NCBI RefSeq assembly: GCF_032854445.1 | Contig: NC_088306.1 | Span: 4,830,373 to 4,894,372 of the forward strand | Direction of reading: 5' to 3' | From: Liolophura sinensis | Taxonomy: Eukaryota > Mollusca > Polyplacophora > Chitonida > Chitonidae | DNA: 64,000 bases | Shown here: positions 43,973 through 55,958 of the stretch, piece after piece | Layout of the letters: every line of letters begins with the position of its first letter | Position numbering within the stretch: position 1 is the first letter of the stretch | Translations under genes and position numbers: made by a program | Notes under the pieces: generated by a model | Told to the model about the DNA's origin: nothing | The model's input: the letters and a program-made list of their open reading frames with translations, nothing else | Database searches by the model: none

Positions 43973-45099
43973 ACCTATCAGGACACAGACCCCCATTACA
44001 ACTTCTGTAATGTAATGGATGTAATTCTGTGTATTTTAGGGTGTAAAGTCTTTTTTTGCTGCCAGCCTGCCGTTTTTGTAGTACAGGTACATGCTTGGTA
44101 TCAAAATGCTGGAAATTGTCTAAGCTTTGGGCAAGTATGAGTTTTACTGATGAAAGTTTGAAATTCTGGGCGAGAGGACACAAGGAGATAGGTGGTGATG
44201 AGGCTGCGTGTGACCTCCCCTTGGCGTTGCTGGGCACCCCTCCCAGCTGCCGACATAAAAAGGTCCAGGTTTTGACGGTCAGCCTATGTCAAGATTTTAA
44301 CGGCTTCTTTCTCACAGGCTGGGCCAGGTATGCACCAAAGCTTATTGACCACGGTATGTTTGGGGCTGAGCTACAGCGCTAAACGTTAACGTTGTCGCTT
44401 ATTGGAAATTAATGGGGATCTGTGGCCATCCGGCTGGTAGAGCGCTGGTGTTATCTAATCAAGGAAGGTAACGTGAACAGGCTTACAACCGCTGCAGCTC
44501 TGAAACTGCCCCTGCGCAGAACGCAAGACAGTTCGTTATATTTCCTTTGGGATGCTTCGTAGTTAAAACTTACAAGTTCTTGTAACCACTTATAACACAA
44601 CTAACGGTCTATATAAGACATAAGAGGAAAAGCCCATTTCGTGCCTACAGTGAGTGTCAGTGCAATACGTAATCGTTTTCATATGAGATCTCATTTACCG
44701 GTACCTTATGAAACTGTTGACAGTTATATTGATGCTCTCCGTGAGTTAGTTAGCTTCTGCATGTAGGCTAACTTTGGTACTTTCTGTGATCAGCTTATTG
44801 AGAAAACTAACAACAAAATCCGTCCTCAAAATGGTTAAGGCAATTAAAACTGCTCGTCAGATTAATCTACTCTTAAAGCCTACATGAAAAGGAACTTTAA
44901 AACAAAGATTATGTTTCTATGGAAAATCGAGAAAATTATGCCCCATTTAACCATACCCATTCAGTTTGTTCCCCAGAGTTATTTTAAAGAGGGTCATTTG
45001 TTGACGTCAACGCTGCAAGCTACTTAATTTCCGGACTGACCGATGGGTCCTGAAAATGTTGCACTTTGAAGCCATTTTTCCTCCCAAAGCGAAAGATGA

Positions 45100-45748
45100 A
45101 ATATTTATGCTGTTATATGTTATTACACATGATGATCTGTTTGCACTGTTATATGTTATTACACATGATGATCTGTTTGCACTGTTATATGTTATTACTC
45201 ATGATAATGTGTTTGCACTGTTATATGTTATTATTCATGATAATGTGTTTGTATTGTTATATGTTATTACACATGATGATCTGTTTGCACCGCTATATGT
45301 TATTACACATGATGATCTGTTTGTACTGTTATATGTTATTACACATGATGATCTGTTTGTACTGTTATATGTTATTACACATGATGATCTGTTTGTACTG
45401 GTATATGTTATTACACATGATGATCTGTTTGTACTGTTATATGTTATTATACATGATGATCTGTTTGCACTGTTATATGTTATTACACATGATGATCTGG
45501 TTGCACTGTTATATGTTATTACACATGATAATCTGTTTGTACTGTTATATGTTATTACTCATGATAATGTGTTTGCACTGTTATATGTTATTACACATGA
45601 TGATCTGTTTGCACTGTTATATGTTATTACACATGATAATCTGTTTGTACTGTTATATGTTATTACACATGATAATCTGTTTGTACTGTTATATGTTATT
45701 ACACATGATAATCTGTTTGCACTGTTATATGTTATTACACATGATAAA
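45100..45748. repeat. 36-bp minisatellite inside a Gypsy-like relic, about 18 units
   Basis: Unit CTGTTATATGTTATTACACA plus TGATGATCTGTTTGCA. Open in two plus-strand frames (12-residue LLYVITHDDLFA) that continue into the flanking retroelement reading frame, so the array may have grown inside the old gag frame. Confidence 0.94.
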
Positions 45749-46136
45749 CTGTACATTAAGAAATAAAACCAAAGCGTTTCATGTATCTTCTGAGGAGGCA
45801 AAGTCTATTTTTGGAATTCCCGAGCCTGGTAAAGTTTGTGCAGCAGTTACCGATACCAAACCTAAGGGGAACTTTCGGCACGAATCAAACAAACAATCAG
45901 GAAACCAGTCCAGGAACCAGTCCAAAGGTTCCAGAAAGTCCTATCGCTGATCTCCAACCCATCTGGCAAACTTTCCCCAATGTCCTGCTATTCGGAAAAC
46001 CTACCGAACTTGTGAAAAGAAAAATCACTTGGATACTGTATGCTTACTGACTGGCAAAATACGACAGCTGACATTTGACTTTTCCGATGAATTGAACGTT
46101 TTGTCTGTACAGCAGAAAGACTCACCGCTACAAAGA

Positions 46137-46429
46137 GTCAGTGAGTGCTTGGTGTCTAACGCCGTACTCCACAATTTTTCAGTCATATGACGACGAAGGA
46201 ATCCTCAGACAGCATTTAATGTGCCTCCTTGTTGCAGGACGGATTTTCACCCCTCTTTTATGTAGTGCCGCTTCACTGAGCCGCCTTACCGAAGGCAAGT
46301 AAGGCACCCCGCCCGAGCCATTATTCTGATACAGGTCAACCAGTTATTGCACAATCCCCTTCACGCTTAACGCCAAGCAAGGAAGCTGCAACTTCCTCTT
46401 CTTCCAACTGTGCTAGCTGGGCCGGTCCC
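46137..46429 (-). mobile_element. Second SINE family, full length, inserted in the Gypsy-like relic
   Basis: Plus-strand order: tail (GTCAGTGAGTGCTTGGTGTC), core (CAATTTTTCAGTCATATGAC), then GCCTTACCGAAGGCAAGTAA to the head near GCCGGTCCCC. Flanked by the perfect 9-bp duplication CTACAAAGA at 46128-46136 and 46430-46438. It separates the zinc-knuckle and protease remnants. Confidence 0.85.
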
Positions 46430-46440
46430 CTACAAAGAAG

Positions 46441-46632
46441 ACAGTGAATTGTACAGTGGAAGTGAGCTATGTGAAACTCAGTTTAATTGTTGACACTGCT
46501 TCTGATGTTTCACCTTTGTCTTTACATGTGTTTGATAAACATTTCCTGAGAGATGCACATATAAAGATAAAGCTGTACCTGCCGTATTTCATATTGTACA
46601 GAAAGGCAATAGCTTACTTGGAAAGGATTTAA
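46441..46632 (+). pseudogene. Retropepsin-like fragment of the Gypsy-like relic
   Basis: Reads VKLSLIVDTASDVSPLSLHV, which matches the catalytic loop pattern of retroelement aspartyl proteases (DTGS/A followed by a hydrophobic strand), with the Gly of DTG replaced by Ala. About 130 bases later SLLGKDLI resembles the usual end of Gypsy protease domains. The middle of the domain is shortened. Confidence 0.62.
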
Positions 46633-46776
46633 TCTAAGCTTTGGTTCTTAATATCCAAGGCAGTACTCATTAATGCTATGCTTCTACAGCTGCTAGTTGT
46701 CAGTCACCCCTACCACCGGTTACGGTAACTGAGCCTGTTATTACTGATTGTAACACTGAAGCTAACATTAACAGTC

Positions 46777-46934
46777 CTCGTACGTGGGAAGGTCATCCAG
46801 CAACCTGTGGATGGTCGTAGGTTTATTCTCGGCTGTTCCCGGTTCCCTTCCATCATAATGCTGGCCGCCGTCGTTTAAGTAAAATATTCTTGAGTATGGC
46901 GTAAAACACCAATCAAATAAATAAATAAATAAAT
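46777..46934 (+). mobile_element. tRNA-type SINE, head missing (left arm of an inverted pair)
   Basis: CGTACGTGGGAAGGTCATCC through ATAATGCTGGCCGCCGTCGT to a (AAAT)n tail. A second copy in the opposite direction follows after 32 bases. Confidence 0.86.
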
Positions 46935-46966
46935 CATCCTGGTCTTGCATAGGGTATATCTTATTC

Positions 46967-47119
46967 ATTTTATTTATTTGATTAGTGTTTTACGCCGTAC
47001 TCAAGAATATTTCACTTATACGACGGCGGCCAGCGTTATGGTGGGAGGAAACCGGGCAGAGCCCGGGGGAAACCCACGACCATCCGCAGGTTGCTGGAAG
47101 ACCTTCCCACTTACGGCCC
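46967..47119 (-). mobile_element. tRNA-type SINE, head missing (right arm of an inverted pair)
   Basis: AGTGTTTTACGCCGTACTCA to GGAAGACCTTCCCACTTACG; one of the least diverged bodies in the window. Confidence 0.87.
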
Positions 47120-47439
47120 TTTGGGTATATCTATACACTCAATTCCCGACTGATACAAAGACTCTCACACGGTATGTATGGTCTCATTCTAGTTCGGTTC
47201 AAGTCACTCGCATTTGTCTTTATTAATCGACTGCTTCCTGAGTCAAGCGATACACAACTGCAGCTTGAAGTCGGATGACGAGGGATCAAACCCAGGCCGG
47301 GTCATACCAAAGACGTTGGTGCTACTTCGTTTGGCGCTCAACATTAGCGCAAAAAAGCGGGACTGGTTGTCCAGGTGTCCGTATTTGGCTGGGTAGGGTG
47401 TCATGTATGGTGTCTTTGGGATGACACTTCAGTGATGGC

Positions 47440-47575
47440 ATGGGCTCGCCCTTCCAGGAGAAGACACAGTATACCCATGTAGGCCTACACCTTATGACTT
47501 TTCGTTGTCATACGATTAAAAAAATTGTCAAATACATGCTTGTACGACGTACCCCAAGCAAACCTGCATACATAT
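47440..47575 (+). mobile_element. Second SINE family, diverged copy
   Basis: GAGAAGACACAGTATACCCA, CGTTGTCATACGATTAAAAA and TACGACGTACCCCAAGCAAA mark the same core and tail. A tRNA-like stretch (GGGATCAAACCCAGG, about 47282) upstream may be its head. Confidence 0.6.
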
Positions 47576-50051
47576 ATACATACATACAACCAGCTGTCCA
47601 GGGATCATAGTGCTAGAAAGAAAAACAGGACATGGTGCACGTGTAACAGTGTTTGTAACTTAAGATTGTGTGTACAATTTTGCATCGATCCTTTTTTAAT
47701 AAATGAATATATACTATATATGCAACATGCTTCCTCTATGCGACTTTCTACTTCCAGTTGTGTCTCTAAAGATCGTTGTCACTTTTTAAAACGCATAAAC
47801 ACACCATGCTTGATCTAAATCGAGCCATTCAGATGCCAACATGCGGTCACAAGGCCGGGGAATTGTGTTTCTTTGTCATTACAATCAGTACACACGTACA
47901 CACACACACATATATGTATGGCCTACCACATGACAGGATTGGACTCTGCCCGATTTGAATGACCTAGCCAGTAGTCTAGTTCTGGTCGACGTTAGTGGGG
48001 CAAGCCGTCTCCGTCAGAATCCGGATTATACGCAGTTGATCTCTTCTCCTAGAAATATGGGTGAGTCACTTTATTTAAAACCGCTGGAACGAAGTGTGTA
48101 CAGTTGAGTTATATACACGTCCAAACATGTACAGTTATGTATAATTCACGGTTTACACATACTTGTAGAACATCTGCATGCGTAATAGTGTGGCGTGTGC
48201 AGTAGTCGTCGTAAAATTACAGATCTATCCCCCTCTGTTGACGTCTTGATCAAGCCTAGTGCACATACACACGCTAGAACAGGTAGATCGCCCATTTTTG
48301 TGTTGACTGTGTGCAGGGAAATGGGACTATAGAGAAACTGTTACAGCCGCCTTCATCGTCAGAACAGATGTGTTCACCGTTTGCCTAATACAGTGTTTCT
48401 ACAGGCTAAGCTACACACACCCACACTACGGCGATCAAAATCGCGGTCCACAGGCCGGCCACACTGCACAACGAGGGAATAATCAATTGCGATTTTTGAT
48501 TCCGAATCAAATATCTTCATATATACTGTGCATCTGTGCGGCAACAGTTACCCATGCTCTAAATCGCCGTCGACTTATCGCCGCCCCGGGACGTGCAGAA
48601 TCGCCTGGTGTACTGCGGGCTACTCTACCAGAATAGAGATTTCGTCCATGCACTCCTATATGTATGTAAGGTCTATGGTAAATATACACCTGCATCAGGG
48701 GCAACTGTTGTGGTCTTGTTATGTGATATCACGAAGTTGTAATAGTGTAGCACGTATCCTATCACTGAGTATATACAATGTTTGTACCCAGACGCAGTTA
48801 AGTGTACATACATATATGTGTAGGCTTCATATATATCCCTTCATCATCACACCATAATGCTGCCGAATTAATAATAAATAAATATATCCCTTCAGAATAG
48901 CCGAGGCAAATGGGGCTGCAGTGCAACTTTCATGCCCTTACTCACACCGTGAGTAACTTGTGTAGCACGTTTTACATAGCGTAGCATTCAAGGTTGCTCA
49001 GTACAATGTTTGTGTAGTAACCTGTTTAAGTCTCCCCTATTGAATCGGAAGCATACTTGTAGGGTATAGGCCGGGTGGGGATGCGGACGCATGGGTCATA
49101 TCTCGAGGAACAACCGGTCGTGGCGTCTTTCTGAACACACATGTAACTGACGTGAATGAAAATCATACGAACCTCTACGCAGTACTTAAAAAATACAGAG
49201 ATAAACAGTTCGTCTAGATGAACTGTTGTCCATCGGAGATAAAGTGTAGATTACATATTTAGTACGCATGGACTAGTGTCACGGTAACCCGATATCCAGT
49301 TGTGATATAAGTCAGATTAATGACTGAACGCCGGTCAGTGTAGGGAATGAACGTTGTGGAATTACACCGAGGACATTTACGCTGATCTCTGTGTTGAATG
49401 GCGAGATGTTTTAACGCATGTCACCTTAAATCCACATCTTAAGGAGCACGGCCGTGGGTCCAAACATGCTCGTGGACAGGGAATACATAGATAAAATGTA
49501 TTCAAAATTCTACAATGTTTTTCGCCCATTCGCTCATAGTTGTATTGTCCTAGTGCATAGGTTACCATTTAAACCACAAGTTCATCCCAGATATTTTTTT
49601 TTATTTCTTTGATTAATCTTAGTTTGTTACTATGGGATGATTTAGAGTTAAAACTTTGAAAAAAATCCATAAGTTTTGGAAACATTCAATGATATTCTTT
49701 TATTAATGTCTTTAAAAAATTAGAATAGATATATTTGTATTTTAGCTTGAGTATTCAGCGTCATGTATGGAAAATTGTAAAACATTATGTTGAACAGTAA
49801 TCGAGAAAGAAAAAGTACCTCACCACGCCAAAAAAGACAAAGAGAGAAAATGAGCCAAATGTCTAAATGGAGGAGCCTTATACGTGACAAAAAGCGAGGT
49901 TTTTGGGGATTATGGGGCCTATATTGAACTTCCGGTGAATATCTGTAAATGTGAGCTTCTTTTGCGAAGGATTCATGGTGCACAAAAGACATATAAGTGT
50001 CTAACTTAAACACAGAGATTCACGGACACTAATTAATCGATGGTGTGAAGT
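47576..50051. other. Intergenic, no gene recognised
   Basis: Only short ORFs and a SINE tail scrap (CACCATAATGCTGCCGAATT, about 48850). GC is slightly higher than in the introns but no exon chain is visible. Confidence 0.45.
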
Positions 50052-50297
50052 TACACTCAAAAAATTATTCTGTTAATCTATTGTCTGAGTGATGCGAATG
50101 TTTTCTGCTATTGCAGAAGACTGTTTTGTTAAATATAACACACATATTCCGTTCATTCAACATAAAACATTCAATCAGGACTAACAGTATATTGTTGAAT
50201 ATGATAGAATATTGTGTTATGATTACAGAATACACTCTAGCATCACCCAGAGAACAAGCTTTCATTATAAAAATTGAGATTAATTTTTTTGAGTGTA
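50052..50297. mobile_element. MITE copy 1, CACTCAAAAAAT inverted termini, TA flanks
   Basis: A 242-bp element with terminal inverted repeats CACTCAAAAAATTATTCTGT and its near-complement GATTAATTTTTTTGAGTG, flanked by TA on both sides (50052-50053, 50296-50297). A TA duplication fits Tc1/mariner mobilisation. No coding capacity. Confidence 0.8.
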
Positions 50298-51861
50298 TAA
50301 GTTCATTTGTGTTGTATGTGCTTTAAATGTTTTCCGGACAAAAAGTGAAAAAAATGTGGAAACGACCTGATAAAGTCAGTGCCCGTTCAAAGCGCCATAC
50401 ATGCTAAATCCTGTGCTCAAAACTATTGTCATTTGTTTCTTGTTAGGATTCTTGATGCGCCATAAAAAGCATTTCAAGTATGATAAAATACGGTGGTCCT
50501 TCCGGACCACATTTAACTATTGTGAAGTCACATCGCATTGCTCATAGGAATTTCTCTAATTTGCCTATGGAATATTTTGCAGATAATTATTTTCTGTAAA
50601 GTCGTCTCTGATGAACTTCTCCATTATCATTTTAATATGTTTTAATGCATGGATTTTTCTCAAAATGATGTGAAACACGTTTGGGATGTATCTTTAATAC
50701 TCATGCTAGAAAATAATAGATTTTTGTAGGGGAAGAAAACTGAAGTATTTCTGGACAAGGTTCGTTGTTACTTTTTCGTAATGATTTCTGTGTAGGGGCA
50801 TGTCCTACACGCTATGTTTACATCGTTTGGTGTCAAACCAACCGTGACCAGTCTTAATTAATATGCTTTTATCTTAATAACCCTGAAGTTGCGCGTTAAT
50901 TACGAAGTCTGTCTCTCTGCCTTAGAGGAGTCATCTCATTTGCGTATTTCTAATTGTTCGGCTGCACGAGAAGTTGTTAGTGGGAATTAATTGTTTTTGC
51001 AGTGATGTCAAAGCTGTTCTGAGCCAACTCTTAACCAGTTCTAAGCCCATTCTTTGGTCGCGTGATTAGAGTATACTGGGTGTGAAAACAAAGCGAAGTT
51101 AACAAAGGCGATATAGGCATTGATTCTGATTTTTACTGTAAAAATGAAGTTTTAGGTACGAAATTGTTTCTGTAAAAGTACATTAATGAGATGTGGCCAG
51201 CCTTCAATATTATACTGCGGATGTCGTGTAGTACGTTAAGCTTTACATATCGCCCACTTAATTTTCTGACTGAACCTTAGGAAAACTGTACTCTAACGCC
51301 ATTTTTCACCCCAGGAAGAAAGCTGAGAAAGCTTTTTACTATGCTTTTATTGGTCCGAACATGTTATACTCACCTTCTTAAGTAACAAAATCCAGACGTT
51401 TCATGTGTCCTTTTTGATCTTGATAAATACGGGCCCAGTATAATACCACCGTGAGCTATATCGGCCTATATGGTGGTGACCAACATAACAACACCATATG
51501 CTGTGTGACTGGCTTCAGACACAAGCCAAAATCAAATAAATAATGGGTTAGAAGGCGGGGGGCCTTTGGCGTGATGAAAACGGAACCACACTAGGTAATA
51601 TGAGGCATGCAGTGAACTGTAAGGCGGTACAGCATTGATACTTTACGCTGAACTGTAAGTCATTAATTGCAAGTCACTGGATGCTGAACTGTAACTGAAG
51701 TGAAGGCATTGATTGCATGTGTGACTGTTGACATATTGACCTGAAAGAGAAGACAACTATAAAAAAAAATTTCGACCACATTCTATGTATGCTTCTGCAG
51801 AGCGCTTCAGTGAGGCATGAAGCGGAGTAAATATGTCGGTTCGATCTGTTACAAGGTCAAG
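50298..51861. other. Intergenic, no gene recognised
   Basis: Unique sequence between a MITE and the 37-bp repeat; no coding signal seen. Confidence 0.45.
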
Positions 51862-52020
51862 CTTCCGTAAAATGACTGTTATATTGCTGACACCGACAGC
51901 GCCGTAAAATAACTGTTATATTGCTGACAGCGACACTTTCGTAAAATGACCGTTATGTTGCTGACAGCGACACTTCCGTAAAATGCCTACTTTATTGCTG
52001 ACAGCGACACCGCCGTAAAA
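51862..52020. repeat. 37-bp tandem repeat, about four units
   Basis: Unit of type CCGTAAAATGACTGTTATAT then TGCTGACAGCGACACTT. Confidence 0.88.
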
Positions 52021-52384
52021 TACGACTAGTATGGGACAATAACTAAGGTCAAGCACGAACTTTAAACAACGGAACGGATCTTTTGTACAAATTCGACTGT
52101 TCTAGCCACAATTAAACTTTACTTTTGGGCGATGTTTTAGTCTAGCTTTCTTTTGCTTTATTTTGTTTTTGACCCTTTTGTGAGTCCTTTTTTTTTTCCA
52201 AGTAGGCCTTGAGACCATTCATGTTTTTCCAGTCGACTTCCAGTTACATTTAGCATTACTTTGGGTGGTATTTTTTATCTGGCTTTGTTTGCTTTACAGG
52301 CGAGTGTCATTCGTCCATCAGCCTTTGAATTTTACCACCCGGTTTTCTTGCAGGGTATATTGTATATGAACGTGTGGTTGGGCA

Positions 52385-52515
52385 GCACTATGGCGGCAGA
52401 GACTCGCCCTGCCACAAGAAGACACAGTATATGTACACACACACCTTATCATTCCTCGTTGTCATATGACTGAAAAATTGTTAAGTACGTGTACGACGTA
52501 AAACCTCAAACATAC
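52385..52515 (+). mobile_element. Second SINE family, 5'-truncated
   Basis: AAGAAGACACAGTATATGTA, TCGTTGTCATATGACTGAAA and ACGACGTAAAACCTCAAAC; the 5-prime part is shared with the copy at 47440. Confidence 0.7.
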
Positions 52516-52568
52516 ATAAGTGTATTGTATATGTAGTTGAAACTTGGGAAGATGGACACAATGTTGTC

Positions 52569-52815
52569 TACACTCAAAAAATTAATCTGTTAATCTGAAA
52601 GTCTGTTTTCTGAGAATATATTCTGTTTTTATCACACACTATCCTGTCATATTCAACATACTAACCTCTTAGTTTAATAGAATGTTTATGTTAAATTAAT
52701 AAAATATTAATTTAGTTTATTTAACAGAATAATCTGTTGTCATAACAAAATATATTCTGTCATCACTCAGACAACAAACTTTGTGTTAATATTAACAGAT
52801 TATTTTTTGAGTGTG
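52569..52815. mobile_element. MITE copy 2, same family
   Basis: Termini CACTCAAAAAATTAATCTGT and ACAGATTATTTTTTGAGTG. The interior aligns with copy 1 (CATCACTCAGACAACAAACT against CATCACCCAGAGAACAAGCT). Left flank TA; the right flank is TG, so the duplication has mutated or the end is shifted. Confidence 0.8.
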
Positions 52816-52854
52816 TCTGCCACAGCTAGACCTCTTGTGCTAGAGAGTACCTAT

Positions 52855-53085
52855 GTTAAACGATTGGCTTACTGCTTTCTTTACACATTCTTTTGTGCAC
52901 GTTATATAGGTTAATGCCCTGAATACAGACCGCTTTCTTAACCCAGTTGAATATGTATTGTACATGTATATTGCATGTAAAATCTTTTTTAATTTCCCCT
53001 GAAACGTAAAATAGACATTTCAGTATAAATAAGAAGCTCTCCATAACTTTTTCCCCATAAATTTGTGTATATACCCACCTTATTT
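52855..53085. repeat. Direct repeat A, copy 1
   Basis: AAACGATTGGCTTACTGCTT to CCATAAATTTGTGTATATAC; recurs at 53755. Confidence 0.8.
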
Positions 53086-53369
53086 AACTCACTGTATTTG
53101 GAATATCTATGTTAAAATTCATCGATCATGCTTCCTGGAGATTTTTTTTACCATTATACGATTGCCCCGCAGATCGATGGACAACAGACTGAAAGGGCTT
53201 GAGACCAATAGATTTGGGATTTGGGGATTTCTCATCACCATCGAACCTTATCATGTAATTAAATACAAAAAGTAATTTGTATCTGAGGCAATATGGTCTG
53301 TCCATTAGATTTGTCTAAAAGGTTATCGACTTCGGGTCCAACGGCTGTAATAAACTCACTCATATAATG

Positions 53370-53642
53370 ACGTCTCTCATATTTGACTGATGCTCAAGAA
53401 GAATTTTAAATGCACCCATAGGACGGCGGTCAGGTTTATGGGTGGGGAAAACCGAAGTGAACTAAGAACCTAGTTCGCTATGTAACTCTTTGACTTAAAT
53501 CCACAGATGAAATAGCGAGAGCTGGATTCGAAGACGCGACCCTTTCAGCCCTTTCAGTCTGTTGTCCACCTCATTGGCAAAGGGCCCATATTTTTAGCAA
53601 GTATGCCCATTAACCAGCTGAGCCAGCGAGACGCCAACTTCC
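53370..53642 (-). mobile_element. Third tRNA-type SINE family
   Basis: On the minus strand it starts GGCGTCTCGCTGGCTCAGCT (A box) and has GTCTTCGAATCCAGC (B box). The body (ACGGCGGTCAGGTTTATGG) is only loosely like the main family. About 45 bases near 53530-53570 match the inverse of 53180-53205. Confidence 0.65.
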
Positions 53643-53754
53643 CCCCATATGATCGGCATTTAGATGTATAAATCTTTCTTATCTATGCAGTATGTGTAAA
53701 CATTCAGGACAATTCAGACATTCGAATCTACTTGAGAACTTTTATAGGCTGTAA

Positions 53755-53965
53755 AAAATAAACGATTGGCTTGCTTCTTTCTTTACACTTTCTTTTGTGT
53801 ACGCTATATAGGCATATGCCCTAAATCCAGACTGGTTTGAAAACCTGGTTTAATACGTATATTGTAATTTCTACAGACATGCAAAACAGACATTTCAGTT
53901 TAAATGAGAAACACTTTCTCCATAAATTTGTGTATATACATTTCCTGGTTAACTCACTGTTTTTT
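53755..53965. repeat. Direct repeat A, copy 2
   Basis: AAACGATTGGCTTGCTTCTT to CCATAAATTTGTGTATATAC, about 900 bp after copy 1, with substitutions and small gaps. The pair brackets the third-family SINE and could mark a segmental duplication. Confidence 0.8.
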
Positions 53966-55751
53966 TAATAATTTCCCGGACCCTAGAGATAATACCTCCA
54001 GAGCATGAAAATTTTCTTAAGGACACGGACAGCATTCTTAACAGTTCAGTCCCACATTTGTAATACCCTATTTCTTCAATCTTTTCAACCACCTCTGCAA
54101 CCAATATTATGAAATATTCTGAGGGAACTATGGGGTGTAGAGAAATAATTTGCACTGTTTTAGTTTTTTAAAGTTTGCATCATTAGTGACACAAACTAAT
54201 ATTAGCGTCACTTTCGTAGTAATTCTATGCATAAATAGCCTTGATAAAAATGCTTTAATGGTTGAAAGGGTTGAAGATTTACAGTGTAGATGTATTTGTG
54301 GTCTACTTCAGATGTTCCTAGCTCAGATTCGTAAATGAATTCAGACAACAGTGTCCTGCTGGCTGTCTATCCGGCTGTGGGAAGGTCTTCCAACAACCTG
54401 TGGATGGTCTTGGGTTTCCCCCTGGCTCTGTCCGGTTTCCTCCCACCAGAATGCTGGTCGCTGTCGTATAAGTGAAATATTCTCGAGTACGGCGTAAAAC
54501 ACCAATCAAATAAATAAATCAAACAACAGTGGTGGGAGTTGTGCGTATGGTGCACTATTCCTGCGACAATAACCTTGATGTAGACACATTGCGTGGTTTC
54601 AGGAGGTGACATCTATAACCTTTCAAAGAGCTCCTAATTTCAAACGAGGTTGTTGTTCCGCATGAAGAAGTTGTATTACATTCACGTCTGTTTGTCGGTA
54701 GCCTCCTCACGGATCAATGCTTCTCGAGACACCCTTATATTACACGTAAATGTGCTTGTTATATAAGGCCTAAGGATTTTCAGGTTAACATTTCAGACTG
54801 GTCAAATGACGCGGTCTTTGATGAATGCATGTTTGATAGCGCTTGGCCTATTTTTGAGTTACAAAAACCAGTGAAACAGTTTGTGAATTCAACCGTGGAC
54901 AGCATCATTGGACTGCAGCAAATGTTTGTTATTTAAAGACGTACGTATAGCTGATGACAATGGGGGGATAGAAAGGATTGTCCAAATAAAAGACTTCACT
55001 TTTGACCCGTCTGACACTTTGTAGTTATGCATATATAACCAACGACCTTCATGTCGTGTGTCACCACAGTTCTTTAGCGTCGCATTCCCAGCTGGGTAAA
55101 GGAACAACAAAAATGCAGAAGTAGACAAGTATATAAGCGCTTATGTCATCGCGTTAATATTTCATTAATTTTTCCTTCATTGTCTGTTACATCATGCGAC
55201 CTAAATTTGTTTTTCAGGCTCCAGCTTTGTTTTTTACATCAGTAATAAGGGCGACATGTATTTAACAATGCAGCGGGGAATTTACCTTGGAGATAACGTG
55301 CTGTGTAAAAATCCAGGCCTTGAGGGCGTGCAGTTGTATCTACCTTAGGCCTACGCAGTCATCAGGAGCATAGGATACGTGTTCATAAATAAATACCACG
55401 GCCACTTTCATAAAACTTCGTAAATGAATTTATCCTAACCTTTCTTTTAACGCAGATAACGTGTCTTGTGAAAAGATTTTTCGGGAAATATGACTTACAG
55501 ACATTCGTGTAAATGAGTTTTCTGATTAATGGAAATACGGGCTGAATATGAAATGTCGTTTAAAGTGGGCTTTCTGTCGATTTTACCGGGGATACAAATA
55601 TTATATCCCAGCGTTTGCAATGTTGCTTTGACCACTCTGTCCTTCCAGAGTTGTATTTAAAGCAGCTTGATTTAAGCGTGATGCTGCCTCATTAATATAT
55701 CAAAACCAATCAATCAATGAATCAATAGGCCCTTTGCATACAATTATTTCT
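53966..55751. other. Intergenic, one SINE, no gene recognised
   Basis: Apart from the SINE at 54368-54525 this stretch shows only short ORFs without family likeness. Confidence 0.45.
54368..54525 (+). mobile_element. tRNA-type SINE, head missing
   Basis: GTGGGAAGGTCTTCCAACAA to CGTAAAACACCAATCAAAT and an AAAT tail. Confidence 0.86.
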
Positions 55752-55832
55752 GTATTTATTTAGTGTTTTACGCCGTACTTAAGAATATTTCGCTTATATG
55801 ACCGCCGCCAGCATTATGGTGGAAGGAAACAA
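55752..55832 (-). mobile_element. tRNA-type SINE, tail fragment
   Basis: Only the 3' part, GTGTTTTACGCCGTACTTAA to CAGCATTATGGTGGAAGG. Confidence 0.82.
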
Positions 55833-55958
55833 TAAACAATTAAGTTAATAGTTTATTGTGTTTAATCAAACAGTATGCAACACATATCTACACAATCACT
55901 GATCAATCAAACGATCAGCCACTAAGCTGAGTAATTGCCAATAAGCTACTGTACATTT

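Larger units (their letters stand above)
44640..46690 (+). mobile_element. Decayed Ty3/Gypsy-like LTR retroelement, internal part
   Basis: Recognisable in order: a gag fragment (RFHMRSHLPVPYETVDSYI, ALRELVSFC, then NFGTFCDQLIEKTNNKIR in another frame) at 44655-44830; the 36-bp array at 45100-45748; a Gln/Asn-rich stretch and two zinc-knuckle-like motifs (HLANFPQCPAI and CEKKNHLDTVC) at 45880-46050; an inserted SINE; and a retropepsin-like segment at 46440-46640. Frames change and stops occur, so it is dead. LTRs and reverse transcriptase were not found. Confidence 0.72.

Noticed and set aside
45056-45950. Secreted or membrane repeat protein (LLYVITHDDLFA, or the CYMLLHMMI frame)
   Set aside because: Two overlapping frames are open equally and both flanks match retroelement gag and zinc-knuckle relics, so it is a minisatellite in a dead element.
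45990-46060. Intact zinc-knuckle gene
   Set aside because: The CCHC pattern is incomplete (first Cys of the second knuckle is Tyr) and spread across frames; it is a relic.
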